Position numbers and translations under genes: made by a program
Assembly: GCA_963726375.1 (NCBI GenBank)
Contig: CAVSCE010000009.1
Coordinates: 558,001 to 622,000 of the forward strand
DNA length: 64,000 nt
Origin: UTCFX2 sp963726375
Lineage (GTDB): Bacteria; Chloroflexota; Anaerolineae; Anaerolineales; UBA4823
Direction of reading: 5' to 3'
Part shown: positions 46,519 to 55,460 of the stretch, piece after piece
Layout: every line of letters begins with the position of its first letter
How positions within the stretch are numbered: position 1 is the stretch's first letter
The notes under the pieces: model-generated
Database searches by the model: none
Seen by the model: only the letters and a program-made list of their open reading frames with translations
What the model was told of the DNA's origin: nothing

Positions 46519-48309
46519 ATGGTTGATATGACATCAGATTTTACACGCAAACTGGTTGACGTCGCCATGGGACGCCATCCTGCTGACCTCGTCATTCGTA
46601 ATGGTCGATGGGTATCGGTTCAGTCTGGTGAAATTATCCCAAATATAGATATTGCTATTTGTGATGACCGAATCGCTTATGTCGGAGAAGACGCTTCCCA
46701 TACAATTGGTGAATTTACTCAGCTGATCGATGCGCACGATCATTTCTTAGTTCCTGGGCTGATCGACGCTCACATGCATGTCGAATCAGGTATGCTCACA
46801 GTCAGCGAATTTGTTCGAGCTGTCGTGCCCCACGGCACAACGGCAATGATTATTGATCCTCACGAAATCGCTAACGTTTTCGGATTACGCGGCGTACGAC
46901 TGATGGTTGATGAAGCGAGCCTCCAGCCAATCCATGTCTGGGTTCAGGTTCCTTCCTGCGTTCCATCAGCGCCAGGATTGGAGACACCAGGTGCTGCAAT
47001 CGGACCGCAGGAAGTCGCAGAAGCCTTGAAATGGCCAGGGATTATTGGCTTGGGTGAAGTGATGAATTTTCCGGGTGTCTATCAAAATGACGAGAAAATC
47101 CATTCCGAAATGGCTGAGACGCATTTGGCTGGAAAAGTGATCGGCGGTCATTATGCTTCTCCCGATTTAGGGAATCCTTTTCATGGTTATGTTGCAGGGG
47201 GTCCCGAAGACGATCACGAAGGGACAACAAAGGAAGACGCAATAGCCCGTGTGCGGCAAGGGATGAAAGCAATGCTTCGACTGGGATCCGGGTGGTTGGA
47301 TGTTGCCGAAGGTGTTCGGGCATTAACAGAATTGAAGCTCGATCCTCACCGGTTCATTTTATGCACGGACGACTCGCATTCAGAGACCCTCGTTTGTGAG
47401 GGTCACGTAGATCGCGCGGTAAGAGAAGCAGTTGCGAACGGCGTTGTTCCCATCACAGCGATACAAATGGCGACGATCAACGCGGCTGAGCATTTTGGCT
47501 TATCTCGCGAGATCGGGATGATTGCGCCACGCCGCTACGCCGATATCCTCATCGTCGAAAACCTGGGAAAATTCAAAGCCCAAACGGTGATTGCTCGAGG
47601 AAAAGTCGTTGCAGATAATTATCAATTTCTGGCAAGTACTCCAACTTTTCAATACCCCGAATGGGCAATCAATTCTGTTCTGTTGAAACGTGAAATCATT
47701 CCTTCCGATTTTGATCTGATCAGTTCCGTGCCTGGCAAGGTTCATGCAAATGTGATCGGGATTTTAGAAAACCAGGCACCTACCCGCCACATGCAATTTT
47801 TAATGCCTGTCGAGGACGGAAAAGTGAAAATTGATATTCAGCGAGATGTGGTAAAAATTGCTGTGATTGAAAGACACCATGGCACGGGTAGAGTTACTAC
47901 GGGTCTTGTTCATGGGTTTGGCTTTAATCGTCCATGCGGAATTGCCTCGACAGTTGCTCATGACAGCCATCATCTTCTTGTAATCGGAACGGATGAAGCG
48001 GATATGGCTGCTGCCGCGAATTATCTGGCAAAAATCGGAGGCGGACAAGCGGTCGTAAGTGAAGGCAAGGTGATCGGACAGGTTGCTTTACCAATCGCTG
48101 GATTAATGTCAAATCATCCGGCAGAGGATGTAGCTAATCAAGCAGAAACTGTCCTTGATGGATTTCGGTCCTGCGGCTGCAAGCTGAACAATCCGAATAT
48201 GCAGCTCAGCCTTCTCGCTTTACCCGTCATCCCTGAGCTTCGGATTTCTGATTTGGGATTGGTAGATGTAACGAAGTTCCAGATGATTCCCGTCCTTGAA
48301 AAAGTATAA
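46519..48309 (+). CDS. ade: Adenine deaminase
   Basis: An intact 596-residue amidohydrolase of the AdeC type. The metal site begins at LVPGLIDAHMHVESGMLT and continues with VPHGTTAMIIDPHEIANVFG, then KVIGGHYASPDL and ILCTDDSHSETLVCEGHVD. The C-terminal half has VKIAVIERHHGTGRVTTG and TVAHDSHHLLVIGTDE, as in AdeC. It converts adenine to hypoxanthine and ammonia. GAGGTG precedes the ATG. It starts a plus-strand run with the GntR regulator, carbamoyltransferases, carbamate kinase and a nucleoside-type transporter. Confidence 0.95.
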   Translation: MVDMTSDFTRKLVDVAMGRHPADLVIRNGRWVSVQSGEIIPNIDIAICDDRIAYVGEDASHTIGEFTQLIDAHDHFLVPGLIDAHMHVESGMLTVSEFVRAVVPHGTTAMIIDPHEIANVFGLRGVRLMVDEASLQPIHVWVQVPSCVPSAPGLETPGAAIGPQEVAEALKWPGIIGLGEVMNFPGVYQNDEKIHSEMAETHLAGKVIGGHYASPDLGNPFHGYVAGGPEDDHEGTTKEDAIARVRQGMKAMLRLGSGWLDVAEGVRALTELKLDPHRFILCTDDSHSETLVCEGHVDRAVREAVANGVVPITAIQMATINAAEHFGLSREIGMIAPRRYADILIVENLGKFKAQTVIARGKVVADNYQFLASTPTFQYPEWAINSVLLKREIIPSDFDLISSVPGKVHANVIGILENQAPTRHMQFLMPVEDGKVKIDIQRDVVKIAVIERHHGTGRVTTGLVHGFGFNRPCGIASTVAHDSHHLLVIGTDEADMAAAANYLAKIGGGQAVVSEGKVIGQVALPIAGLMSNHPAEDVANQAETVLDGFRSCGCKLNNPNMQLSLLALPVIPELRISDLGLVDVTKFQMIPVLEKV

Positions 48310-48343
48310 GTATGAAACGATTAGATAGCAGATCATTTTATCT

Positions 48344-49060
48344 ATGGCCGAATCATCGATAACAATTAGATTGCATGAACAGCTAGGTCAAATTATTGCG
48401 ACGACTGAAGCAGGTGGGCGGTTGCCATCTGAGCCCGACCTCGCAAAGTCACTTGGAGTCTCGCGTGCGACTTTGCGCGAAGCGATGAGAATATATGAAA
48501 CTCAAGGATACATTCGCCGCAGGCAAGGTTCAGGGACCTACGTAAATCATCCGGCGCGAACGCTTGACAGCGGATTAGAAATCCTGGAAAGCATTGAGAC
48601 AATTGCAGATCGGAATAATCTTCTGGTCACAATGGGGGAGTTGGATGTCGAACGTCGACCTGCAACACCAGAGGAAATCTCGAATCTCTCTCTCGATAAC
48701 AGTGAGGAGGTGATCCAAATCTCGCGTGTCATCATGGCAGAGAACCGTCCCGTCGCTTATCTCGTGGACATACTACCAGTGCATATTTTGACACAGGAAG
48801 AATTATCATCAAAATTCAGCGGCTCAGTTCTTGACCTTCTAATCAATCGAGGCGATCCGCAATTGCTCTCTTCACGGACTGAAATTAATGCGATTACTGC
48901 CAACTCATCTATTGCACGCGCGCTCGGAATTCAACGAGGCGTTGTTTTGATTTATTTAATTGCGGATCTTTATTCAACAGCAGGAAATGTCATCGACCAT
49001 TCTTACAGTTATTTCCTGCCAGGTTATTTTCACTTCCATGTCGTCCGGAAGGTTGGATAA
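48344..49060 (+). CDS. GntR-family regulator with UTRA-type ligand domain
   Basis: An intact 238-residue protein. Residues 5-70 are a GntR winged helix (LPSEPDLAKSLGVSRATLRE, YIRRRQGSGTYVN). Residues 85-236 are a UTRA/chorismate-lyase-like ligand domain (EVIQISRVIMAENRPVAYLV, YFLPGYFHFHVVRK). HutC/UTRA regulators bind small metabolites, often sugars or nucleosides. It lies 34 bases after the adenine deaminase gene and upstream of the carbamoyltransferase genes, so it probably controls this catabolic region. The inducer is unknown. Confidence 0.88.
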   Translation: MAESSITIRLHEQLGQIIATTEAGGRLPSEPDLAKSLGVSRATLREAMRIYETQGYIRRRQGSGTYVNHPARTLDSGLEILESIETIADRNNLLVTMGELDVERRPATPEEISNLSLDNSEEVIQISRVIMAENRPVAYLVDILPVHILTQEELSSKFSGSVLDLLINRGDPQLLSSRTEINAITANSSIARALGIQRGVVLIYLIADLYSTAGNVIDHSYSYFLPGYFHFHVVRKVG

Positions 49061-49091
49061 TCCGGACAGCAGAAAATGTCCATATGTATCC

Positions 49092-49112
49092 ACGCAAAGA
49101 GTTTGCGTTTTT
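49092..49112 (+). terminator. Terminator/attenuator between gntR-type gene and carbamoyltransferase
   Basis: ACGCAAA (49092-49098), loop GAG, TTTGCGT (49102-49108), then T-run to 49112. It separates the regulator from the carbamoyltransferase genes. The hairpin is short. Confidence 0.6.
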
Positions 49113-49151
49113 ACAAATCCTATCAACCCTTAGTTAAACGGAGGTTTTGAA

Positions 49152-50105
49152 ATGCGTAGTTTTTCTGGTCGTGATATCCTTTCGCTGAAAGATTTTGAAA
49201 GGAACGAATTTTTCCATGTGTTAGATGTCGCAAAACAACTCGAACCGATTGCTCGGACACGCCGCAACAGCGATATGCTCGCTGAGAAGACGATGGTCAC
49301 CGCTTTCTACCAGCCGAGCACGCGCACCCGTCTGGCTCATGAAGCAGCTATGCACCGGCTTGGCGGCCATGTAACCGGTTTTTCTGATGCAAAAATGACC
49401 CGCGCCGGCGACTTCTATCAGGAGTTGATTAAAGACACAGTTAAGATGCTTGAGTTCTACGGCGACGTGATTGTGATGCGTCATTTCCAGCAGGGCGCTC
49501 CCCACGAAGCCGCAAAATGGGCTTCTGTTCCGATCATCAACGGCGGCGACGGCTGGGGCGAGCATCCAACCCAGATTCTGACCGATCTTTATACTGTTCA
49601 GCGTGAAAAAGGCCGAATTGATGGCCTCAAATGGCTCGCAGTTGGAGATATGCGCATGCGCACGATGCATTCTCTGGCATATGCTTTGACGCAATTCGAC
49701 TGCCCGGTTACTTTTGTTGCTCCACCAGAAATTGGGATGAAGGATGAATTTAAAGCTGAATTGAAGCAGTATAATCTGAACTTCAAAGAAGCAGAGCATG
49801 TTGAGCAGGCAATTGGTGATGCCGATGTTATTCTTGTCGAGCCAGTCGTCCAACCTGATTATACAAAATCGCGCGACGAACGATCCGGCGACGTTGGTTT
49901 GACCCCTGCCAACTATAAGATCACACGTGAACTTCTGTATACCAAGGCAAAACCCGATGCCATTTTGCTCCACTCGCTACCCAGAATGGACGAAATTCCT
50001 CCCGATGTCGACATCACCCACTGGTCACGCTACTGGCAGGAAGCTTTCTACGGTGTCGTGATGCGCATGGCCTTGTTAGCTCTGGTCATGGGAAAAATGG
50101 AATAG
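49152..50105 (+). CDS. Aspartate/ornithine carbamoyltransferase-family protein
   Basis: An intact 317-residue protein. The carbamoyl phosphate loop is YQPSTRTRLAHEAAMHRLGG, and the second site shows RHFQQGAPHEAA and GGDGWGEHPTQILTDLYTV. The amino-acid-binding motif is ILLHSLPRMDEIPPD, closer to PyrB (HPLPR) than to OTC. GGAGG lies upstream of ATG 49152. It is followed at 24 bases by a second carbamoyltransferase paralogue and then by carbamate kinase. No other pyrimidine gene is near, so a catabolic carbamoyltransferase that works towards carbamoyl phosphate is at least as likely as PyrB. Confidence 0.85.
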   Translation: MRSFSGRDILSLKDFERNEFFHVLDVAKQLEPIARTRRNSDMLAEKTMVTAFYQPSTRTRLAHEAAMHRLGGHVTGFSDAKMTRAGDFYQELIKDTVKMLEFYGDVIVMRHFQQGAPHEAAKWASVPIINGGDGWGEHPTQILTDLYTVQREKGRIDGLKWLAVGDMRMRTMHSLAYALTQFDCPVTFVAPPEIGMKDEFKAELKQYNLNFKEAEHVEQAIGDADVILVEPVVQPDYTKSRDERSGDVGLTPANYKITRELLYTKAKPDAILLHSLPRMDEIPPDVDITHWSRYWQEAFYGVVMRMALLALVMGKME

Positions 50106-50129
50106 TCTTTTTAGAATAGAGAGGTTCTC

Positions 50130-51110
50130 ATGCAAACTGATCTTCGCAACCGCGATTTAATTGGCGATCTTGACTTCACAAAAGAAGAAGTCGAAACTGT
50201 ATTAGAAGTTGCTTTCGACCTGAAACGCAAGCGTGCCCTGGGCGAATCGCATGCCTATTTGCGCGATAAAGTCCTGGCGATGCTCTTTTTCTTCTCCAGC
50301 ACGCGCACGCGCGGCTCTTTCGAGGCAGGTATGGCACAGCTCGGCGGGCACGGTGCTTTCATCGAATCCAAGTCGACGCAGATTTCCCATGGCGACACAC
50401 CGAAAGAAATCGGTGAGATTTTCGGCCGTTATTTCGACGGAATTGCGATTCGACATGTGGATTGGGGCATTGGTAACAAATACTTGAATGATGTCGCCAG
50501 AGCATCACGTGTACCGATCCTGAACATGCAGTGTGATATCTATCACCCGTTCCAATGTTTGGCCGATCTGATGACGATCGTCGAGAAAAAGGGCCGTGAT
50601 CTTCGGAAAAAGAAAATGGTCGTTTCATGGGCTTACGCGGCTTCCTACCAGAAACCCATGTCCGTCCCACAGTCTCTTATCCTGCAAATGCCTCGTTTCG
50701 GTCTGGATGTTGTCCTTGCCCATCCACCGGAGTTCAAGCTGATGCCCGAGATCATGGACCAGGCTCAGGAACAGGCGCGCAAGTTCGGCGTCGGTTTCGA
50801 GGTCATGGATGATATGGAAGCAGCATTCAAGGACGCCGATATTGTCTATGCGAAATCCTGGGGTGCAATGGTCCATACTCCAGATGCCGAAGAAGGCGCC
50901 CGCATCATAAAGAAATACGAGCATTGGATCACCGATGAGCGAAAGATGGCTCTGGCGAAGCCGGATGCGATCTACATGCATCCTTTGCCTGCTGATCGAA
51001 ATATCGAAGTCACTGACGGCGTTATGGACGGTCCAAACTCGGTTGTGTACGACGAAGCTGAAAACCGGATGCATGCCCAAAAAGCTGTTATGGCGCTCAC
51101 AATGCGCTAG
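50130..51110 (+). CDS. YgeW-like carbamoyltransferase
   Basis: An intact 326-residue protein. The carbamoyl phosphate loop is FSSTRTRGSFEAGMAQLGG. The text CDIYHPFQCLADLMTIVEKK and MVVSWAYAASYQKPMSVPQS matches the YgeW group (knotted carbamoyltransferases linked to anaerobic purine/urate catabolism in E. coli). IYMHPLPADRNIEVTDGVMD closes the site. GAGAGG precedes the ATG. It sits between a PyrB-like paralogue and carbamate kinase with 24- and 10-base gaps, so the three are one operon. The natural substrate is not proven by sequence. Confidence 0.85.
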   Translation: MQTDLRNRDLIGDLDFTKEEVETVLEVAFDLKRKRALGESHAYLRDKVLAMLFFFSSTRTRGSFEAGMAQLGGHGAFIESKSTQISHGDTPKEIGEIFGRYFDGIAIRHVDWGIGNKYLNDVARASRVPILNMQCDIYHPFQCLADLMTIVEKKGRDLRKKKMVVSWAYAASYQKPMSVPQSLILQMPRFGLDVVLAHPPEFKLMPEIMDQAQEQARKFGVGFEVMDDMEAAFKDADIVYAKSWGAMVHTPDAEEGARIIKKYEHWITDERKMALAKPDAIYMHPLPADRNIEVTDGVMDGPNSVVYDEAENRMHAQKAVMALTMR

Positions 51111-51119
51111 GAGAGAGAA

Positions 51120-52067
51120 ATGAGTAAAAAAGTTGCAGTCGTCGCAATCGGTGGAAACTCACTGATTCTAGATAAGCAGCATGAGGATGTTAATTCGCAG
51201 GTCTCCGCTGTTGAGGAATCCTGCAAGCATATCGCCAATATGATCGAACGCGGCTGGAATGTGATCGTAACTCATGGGAATGGTCCGCAGGTTGGTTTCA
51301 TCCTTCGACGGAACGAGCTCGCTTCCCCTGAAGTCCATTCCACTCCATTGGACGTGATCGGAGCCGACACGCAGGGATCTATTGGTTATATGATCGCGCG
51401 CGCCCTGGACAATGAATTTAAGAAGCGTGGAATAAAACGATCCGTCGCAGCAGTCGTCACACAGGTACTTTTGGATAAGGATGATCCCGGGTTCAAGAAT
51501 CCCACCAAAGGTATTGGTGGTTTCACAACCAAAGAAAAAGCGGATGTTTTTGCTCAAGAAGGTTGGGTTGTAAAAGAAGACGCTGGACGAGGTTGGCGCC
51601 GGATGATCGCATCCCCAATTCCGAAAAAAATCATTGAGATCGAAGCTATTAAGAGCTTGATCGATGATGATTTTATCGTGGTTGCAGTAGGCGGCGGTGG
51701 GATCCCGGTTATCGAAGACGAGAACGGGATGCTGCAAGGAACCTATGCAGTAATCGACAAGGATCGTGCCAGCAGCTTATTGGCATCCGATTTGAAAGTT
51801 GATCTTTTCCTGATTTCAACTGCCGTAGATCAGGTTGCGATCAATTATAATCAGCCCAATCAACAGTGGTTGGACAAGATGACACTCAGCGAAGCAAAAA
51901 AGCTCTATGCCGAAGGGCACTTCCTATCAGGCAGCATGGGTCCAAAAATTGAGGCCATCATTGCCTTCCTGGAAGCGAATCCAATGGGTAAAGCGCTTGT
52001 AACCAGACCTGAATTTATCGCCGATGCGTTGGATGGCAAGACAGGGACCTGGATTTTACCCGATTAA
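51120..52067 (+). CDS. arcC: Carbamate kinase
   Basis: An intact 315-residue amino-acid-kinase-fold enzyme. Motifs include VVAIGGNSLI at the start, VTHGNGPQVGFILRRNELAS, DVIGADTQGSIGYMIARAL, VVAVGGGGIPVIEDENG, VIDKDRASSLLA and SMGPKIEAIIAFLE. It transfers phosphate from carbamoyl phosphate to ADP, yielding ATP, ammonia and CO2. With the two carbamoyltransferases upstream it completes a fermentation-type ATP recovery step. GGAGAG lies before ATG 51120. A strong terminator follows. Confidence 0.95.
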   Translation: MSKKVAVVAIGGNSLILDKQHEDVNSQVSAVEESCKHIANMIERGWNVIVTHGNGPQVGFILRRNELASPEVHSTPLDVIGADTQGSIGYMIARALDNEFKKRGIKRSVAAVVTQVLLDKDDPGFKNPTKGIGGFTTKEKADVFAQEGWVVKEDAGRGWRRMIASPIPKKIIEIEAIKSLIDDDFIVVAVGGGGIPVIEDENGMLQGTYAVIDKDRASSLLASDLKVDLFLISTAVDQVAINYNQPNQQWLDKMTLSEAKKLYAEGHFLSGSMGPKIEAIIAFLEANPMGKALVTRPEFIADALDGKTGTWILPD

Positions 52068-52075
52068 TGTTAGCT

Positions 52076-52120
52076 CAGGCAGGTTGGCACTGAATTCGAA
52101 CCAACCTGCCTGTTTTTTTT
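52076..52120 (+). terminator. Strong intrinsic terminator after arcC
   Basis: CAGGCAGGTTGG (52076-52087) pairs perfectly with CCAACCTGCCTG (52101-52112) and is followed by T8 (52113-52120). It ends the carbamoyltransferase-arcC operon. Confidence 0.92.
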
Positions 52121-52155
52121 GATAAACCAGCATAAATACTGAAGGGTAGGTGAGC

Positions 52156-53313
52156 ATGTCAAATGTCAGTCCTGCCAGCAAGAATTTTATTTACAAATTT
52201 AATCCACGAAACATCAGGTGGAAGGAGTTCTTCTATGCGAGCGTCTTCCCTGTTCTTGCTGTAGTACTTGCGCTGGTTTTTGGGGCTGTGATGCTTTTGC
52301 TGTTGGGGGTTAATCCGATCGAAGCTTACGCTGCGATGATCGGAGGTGTATTTGGCAGCGTTTCAGGGATGACCCAGGCCCTAGTTAAAGCCACTCCCCT
52401 ACTGCTTGTTGGACTCGGTATATGCATCGCGTTTCGTGCAAGTGTGATCAATATCGGTGGCGAAGGTCAGATTATACTCGGCGCCCTGATGGGAACCTGG
52501 TTTTCGTTGACTTTCAGGACATGGCCAGGATGGATGTTGATCCCAACAACAATTCTGGCCGGATTTATTGCTGGAGCTGCATGGGGATTTGTTCCAGGAA
52601 TCCTTAAAGCCCAATTTAATGTGAACGAAATCTTGAGCACAGTCATGTTGAATTCGATCGCGATTCTGTTGATGGATCTGCTCATACGCGGACCGCTTAC
52701 CGATCCTGCTGGGATATCATCAGGCACCTATCTTGCTCAAAGTGAAAGACTCCCAGAACAGGTTTGGCTCACCAGACTTGTACCTCAGACCCTTCTGCAT
52801 ACGGGTTTGATCCTCGCAATCTTATTAGCTATCGTTGTCTATTTTTTCCTCTGGCGTACGACAATCGGTTATCGTATTCGGGCGGTAGGATTAAACCCGG
52901 ATGCTTCACGCTATGCTGGAATCAGCATCCAAAGTTTCCAGGCATTGTCTTTGACTTTGGCGGGTGGTTTTGCAGGTCTGGCAGGCGTCATAGAGGTCAT
53001 CGGCGTGCAACACCGTCTGGTTGAAGGGATCACGAGCGGGTATGGCTTTACAGGGATTGTTGCAGCCTTATTCGGCGGCCTACATCCGATTGGGACAATA
53101 CCTGCTTCGATTCTCTTCGGGGGGTTGTTGGTTGGCGCAGACAAAATGCAGCGTGCCGTCCAAGTCCCATCTGCCTTGATTGATGCAATTCTGGGTTTGA
53201 TTGTCTTGTTCGTCGTCGGTTCTGCTTATCTCTCACGGAAATGGGCAGGAAGAAGAATGATTTCTGAAGCTGAAGTCAATAGGAGCCTCAGCGCAAGCGA
53301 GGTATTGTCATGA
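52156..53313 (+). CDS. Nucleoside-type ABC transporter permease (NupP/YufP-like)
   Basis: An intact 385-residue BPD_transp_2 permease with about eight helices. Characteristic text is ATPLLLVGLGICIAFRASVI, NIGGEGQIILGALMGTW, KAQFNVNEILSTVMLNSIAI, RAVGLNPDASRYAGI and GYGFTGIVAALFGGLHPIG. It forms the channel with the next gene. I chose ATG 52156 with GGTGAG upstream; the GTG at 52150 is less likely. The adjoining BMP lipoprotein makes nucleosides the likely cargo, which suits the adenine deaminase upstream. Confidence 0.9.
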   Translation: MSNVSPASKNFIYKFNPRNIRWKEFFYASVFPVLAVVLALVFGAVMLLLLGVNPIEAYAAMIGGVFGSVSGMTQALVKATPLLLVGLGICIAFRASVINIGGEGQIILGALMGTWFSLTFRTWPGWMLIPTTILAGFIAGAAWGFVPGILKAQFNVNEILSTVMLNSIAILLMDLLIRGPLTDPAGISSGTYLAQSERLPEQVWLTRLVPQTLLHTGLILAILLAIVVYFFLWRTTIGYRIRAVGLNPDASRYAGISIQSFQALSLTLAGGFAGLAGVIEVIGVQHRLVEGITSGYGFTGIVAALFGGLHPIGTIPASILFGGLLVGADKMQRAVQVPSALIDAILGLIVLFVVGSAYLSRKWAGRRMISEAEVNRSLSASEVLS

Positions 53314-54242
53314 ATGAGTTCATCTCCCTTTCTATCATCGTTGGAATATTGACATCGGCTGTGCGATTGGCTACTCCATACCTTTATGCCTCAATTGGAG
53401 AGGCTTTTGCCCAGACGTCTGGTGTGTTTAATCTTGGCGTTGATGGGATCATGTTGGTCGGGGCATTTATTGGTTTTTATGTTGCACTCAACACCGGCAA
53501 CTTATGGCTCGCTTTGCTTGCAGCCGCCCTCGCAGGATTGTTGATGGGATTGCTGATGTCGTTCATCAGCGTCACTTTAAAGGCAGAACAAGGAATTAGC
53601 GGTATTGGTTTGTACATGTTTGGTCTTGGCCTTTCTTCGCTGCTGTTCAAAAAGCTGGTTGGAACTGTCCAGACAATTCCAGGCTTTTCGGCTGTGCGAG
53701 TGCCTGGTCTGGGTAACATCCCCGTGATTGGTGATATTATCTTCAACCAGAGCCTGCTGGTGTATGGGGCATTCTTGCTTGTTCCCTTAGCATGGTGGGT
53801 ATTGGATAAGACAACCCTGGGGTTGAAAATAAAATCAGTTGGACAAAATCCGGCGGCTGCGGATACCCTGGGTGTAAGCGTCAACAGAATTCGTTATTTC
53901 AGCGTTTGCCTGGGAGCAGTAATGGCCGGGATTGCTGGGGCTTCCCTATCATTATCGCTGGTCAATCTCTTTCAGGAAAATCTCACTGCCGGACAAGGGT
54001 TTATCGCTGTCGCTTTAGTATATTTTGGCGGTTGGAGACCTTTGGGAATTCTGGGAGGAGCATTATTGTTCAGCTCCATAAACTCCCTCCAACTCTGGAT
54101 GCAAGTTCTAAATGTCAACATCCCATCCGATATTTTGCTAATGATGCCTTATATCTTGACTATCGCTGCATTGGCTTTCGCATCCAATAAAGCGCGCCAG
54201 CCTGCAGCGTTAAATCACCCCTTTGAAAGGGGAGAAAACTAA
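53310..54242 (+). CDS. Nucleoside-type ABC transporter permease (NupQ/YufQ-like)
   Basis: An intact 310-residue BPD_transp_2 permease with about eight helices. Text typical of the second subunit is YASIGEAFAQTSGVFNLGVD, GIMLVGAFIGFYVAL, KAEQGISGIGLYMFGLGLSS, KSVGQNPAAADTLGVSVN and TAGQGFIAVALVYFGGWRPL. It overlaps the first permease by four bases (ATGA), so they are co-translated. No frame breaks occur. Confidence 0.9.
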   Translation: MNEFISLSIIVGILTSAVRLATPYLYASIGEAFAQTSGVFNLGVDGIMLVGAFIGFYVALNTGNLWLALLAAALAGLLMGLLMSFISVTLKAEQGISGIGLYMFGLGLSSLLFKKLVGTVQTIPGFSAVRVPGLGNIPVIGDIIFNQSLLVYGAFLLVPLAWWVLDKTTLGLKIKSVGQNPAAADTLGVSVNRIRYFSVCLGAVMAGIAGASLSLSLVNLFQENLTAGQGFIAVALVYFGGWRPLGILGGALLFSSINSLQLWMQVLNVNIPSDILLMMPYILTIAALAFASNKARQPAALNHPFERGEN

Positions 54243-54275
54243 TCCATTTCAGTTCGAAATAGAGGAGATATTGTA

Positions 54276-55292
54276 ATGAAGACTAAGAGTATGGTAATTT
54301 TTCTTTTGCAGCTCGTTCTGATTTCTTCGCTGGTATTAAGCGGCTGCACTTCAAGTGCTGGTCCTGCAGCTGAAGACGAGGCAAAAAAACCGATCCGTGT
54401 CGCTTTAGTGATGGCAAGCTCCATTTCAGATATGGCATGGGCTCAATCGATGTATGAAGGATTGAAAAAAGTCCAGGCTGATATGGGCGGAGAAGCTGCC
54501 TTTGAATTAGTATATTCAGAAAATATGTTCAAGGTTCCGGATGCTGCTGCAGCAATTCGCGACTATGCAAGCCAGGGTTACGATATTGTCTTTGCCCATG
54601 GCTCACAATATGGCTCGTCATTGCAGGAAATTGCGCCGGATTTCCCAAAAACAACTTTTGCTTGGGGAACTGAGGTAAATACATTTGGGCTGGACAATGT
54701 CTATGCCTACACATCAGCATCGGAAGAAGGCGGTTACGTCAATGGAATTATGGCCGCCATGCTGACGAAGAGCAAAACTATCGGAGTAACTGGACCGGTG
54801 GAAGCTGGTGATATTAAGTCATATGTAGAAGGTTTTATTAAAGGCGTCGCTTCAGTTGATCCAACGATCACAGTATCCGAGACCTGGACGGGATCATACT
54901 CTGACGTAGCACTGATGACCGAAGCTGCGAAAACCCATATTGCAGCAGGAGCAGATGCGCTAACAGGTTCATCCCAGGCTGTCGTTGGCTCAATCGGTGC
55001 TGCGAAAGAAGCAGGCGACGTCCTGTGGTTCGCAACCCAATATGATCAATCCCCGCTGGCGCCGAACCTGGTTGTCGCAAGTCAGGCGTATAATTGGAAC
55101 AATATGATCAACGAAATGATAGCCGGCCGGGAAAAAGGCGAACTGGGCGGGGTTTCTTATAAGCTCACCATCAAGAACGGTGGACTGAATATGGTCTATA
55201 ATCCTCAATTCAACCTGCCGGCTGATGTGAAAGCTGCGGCTGATAAGGCGATTGAAGGAATAAAGAACGGAACGATCGTTGTCCTTCCGTAG
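54276..55292 (+). CDS. BMP-family lipoprotein (PnrA-like nucleoside-binding)
   Basis: An intact 338-residue lipoprotein. The signal peptide ends in the lipobox LVLSGC, with Cys 24 as the lipid site. The BMP domain follows: VALVMASSISDMAWAQSMYE, GYDIVFAHGSQYGSSLQEIA, YTSASEEGGYVNGIMAA and VGSIGAAKEAGDVLWFATQY. PnrA-type proteins capture purine nucleosides. The order here (permease, permease, lipoprotein, then ATPase) is less common than lipoprotein-first. A small inverted-repeat element sits between this gene and the ATPase. Confidence 0.9.
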   Translation: MKTKSMVIFLLQLVLISSLVLSGCTSSAGPAAEDEAKKPIRVALVMASSISDMAWAQSMYEGLKKVQADMGGEAAFELVYSENMFKVPDAAAAIRDYASQGYDIVFAHGSQYGSSLQEIAPDFPKTTFAWGTEVNTFGLDNVYAYTSASEEGGYVNGIMAAMLTKSKTIGVTGPVEAGDIKSYVEGFIKGVASVDPTITVSETWTGSYSDVALMTEAAKTHIAAGADALTGSSQAVVGSIGAAKEAGDVLWFATQYDQSPLAPNLVVASQAYNWNNMINEMIAGREKGELGGVSYKLTIKNGGLNMVYNPQFNLPADVKAAADKAIEGIKNGTIVVLP

Positions 55293-55308
55293 CTGATTTT
55301 CAAGTAAT

Positions 55309-55421
55309 GGGTGTCTCATAAGTCAGGAAATGACAGGAATCGGATTGAAACAACTCAATATCTTTCTGTATTTTCATAGGGCTTTTCTTCCATACGCCCC
55401 TAATGACTTATGAGAACTCCC
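55309..55421. mobile_element. Probable MITE, 113 bp, with 17-18-base terminal inverted repeats
   Basis: The left end starts GGGTGTCTCATAAGTCA, and the right end, read from the other strand, starts GGGAGTTCTCATAAGTCA. They differ by one base inserted and one substituted. The 11-base core CTCATAAGTCA (55315-55325, 55404-55414) is perfect. The interior has no gene. Ends of the GGG...TCATAAGTC type are seen on insertion sequences, so this looks like a non-autonomous derivative. I see no clear target duplication. Confidence 0.6.
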
Positions 55422-55460
55422 AGAATTCATGATCATTAACCGAAACCATTGTGAGGTCGA

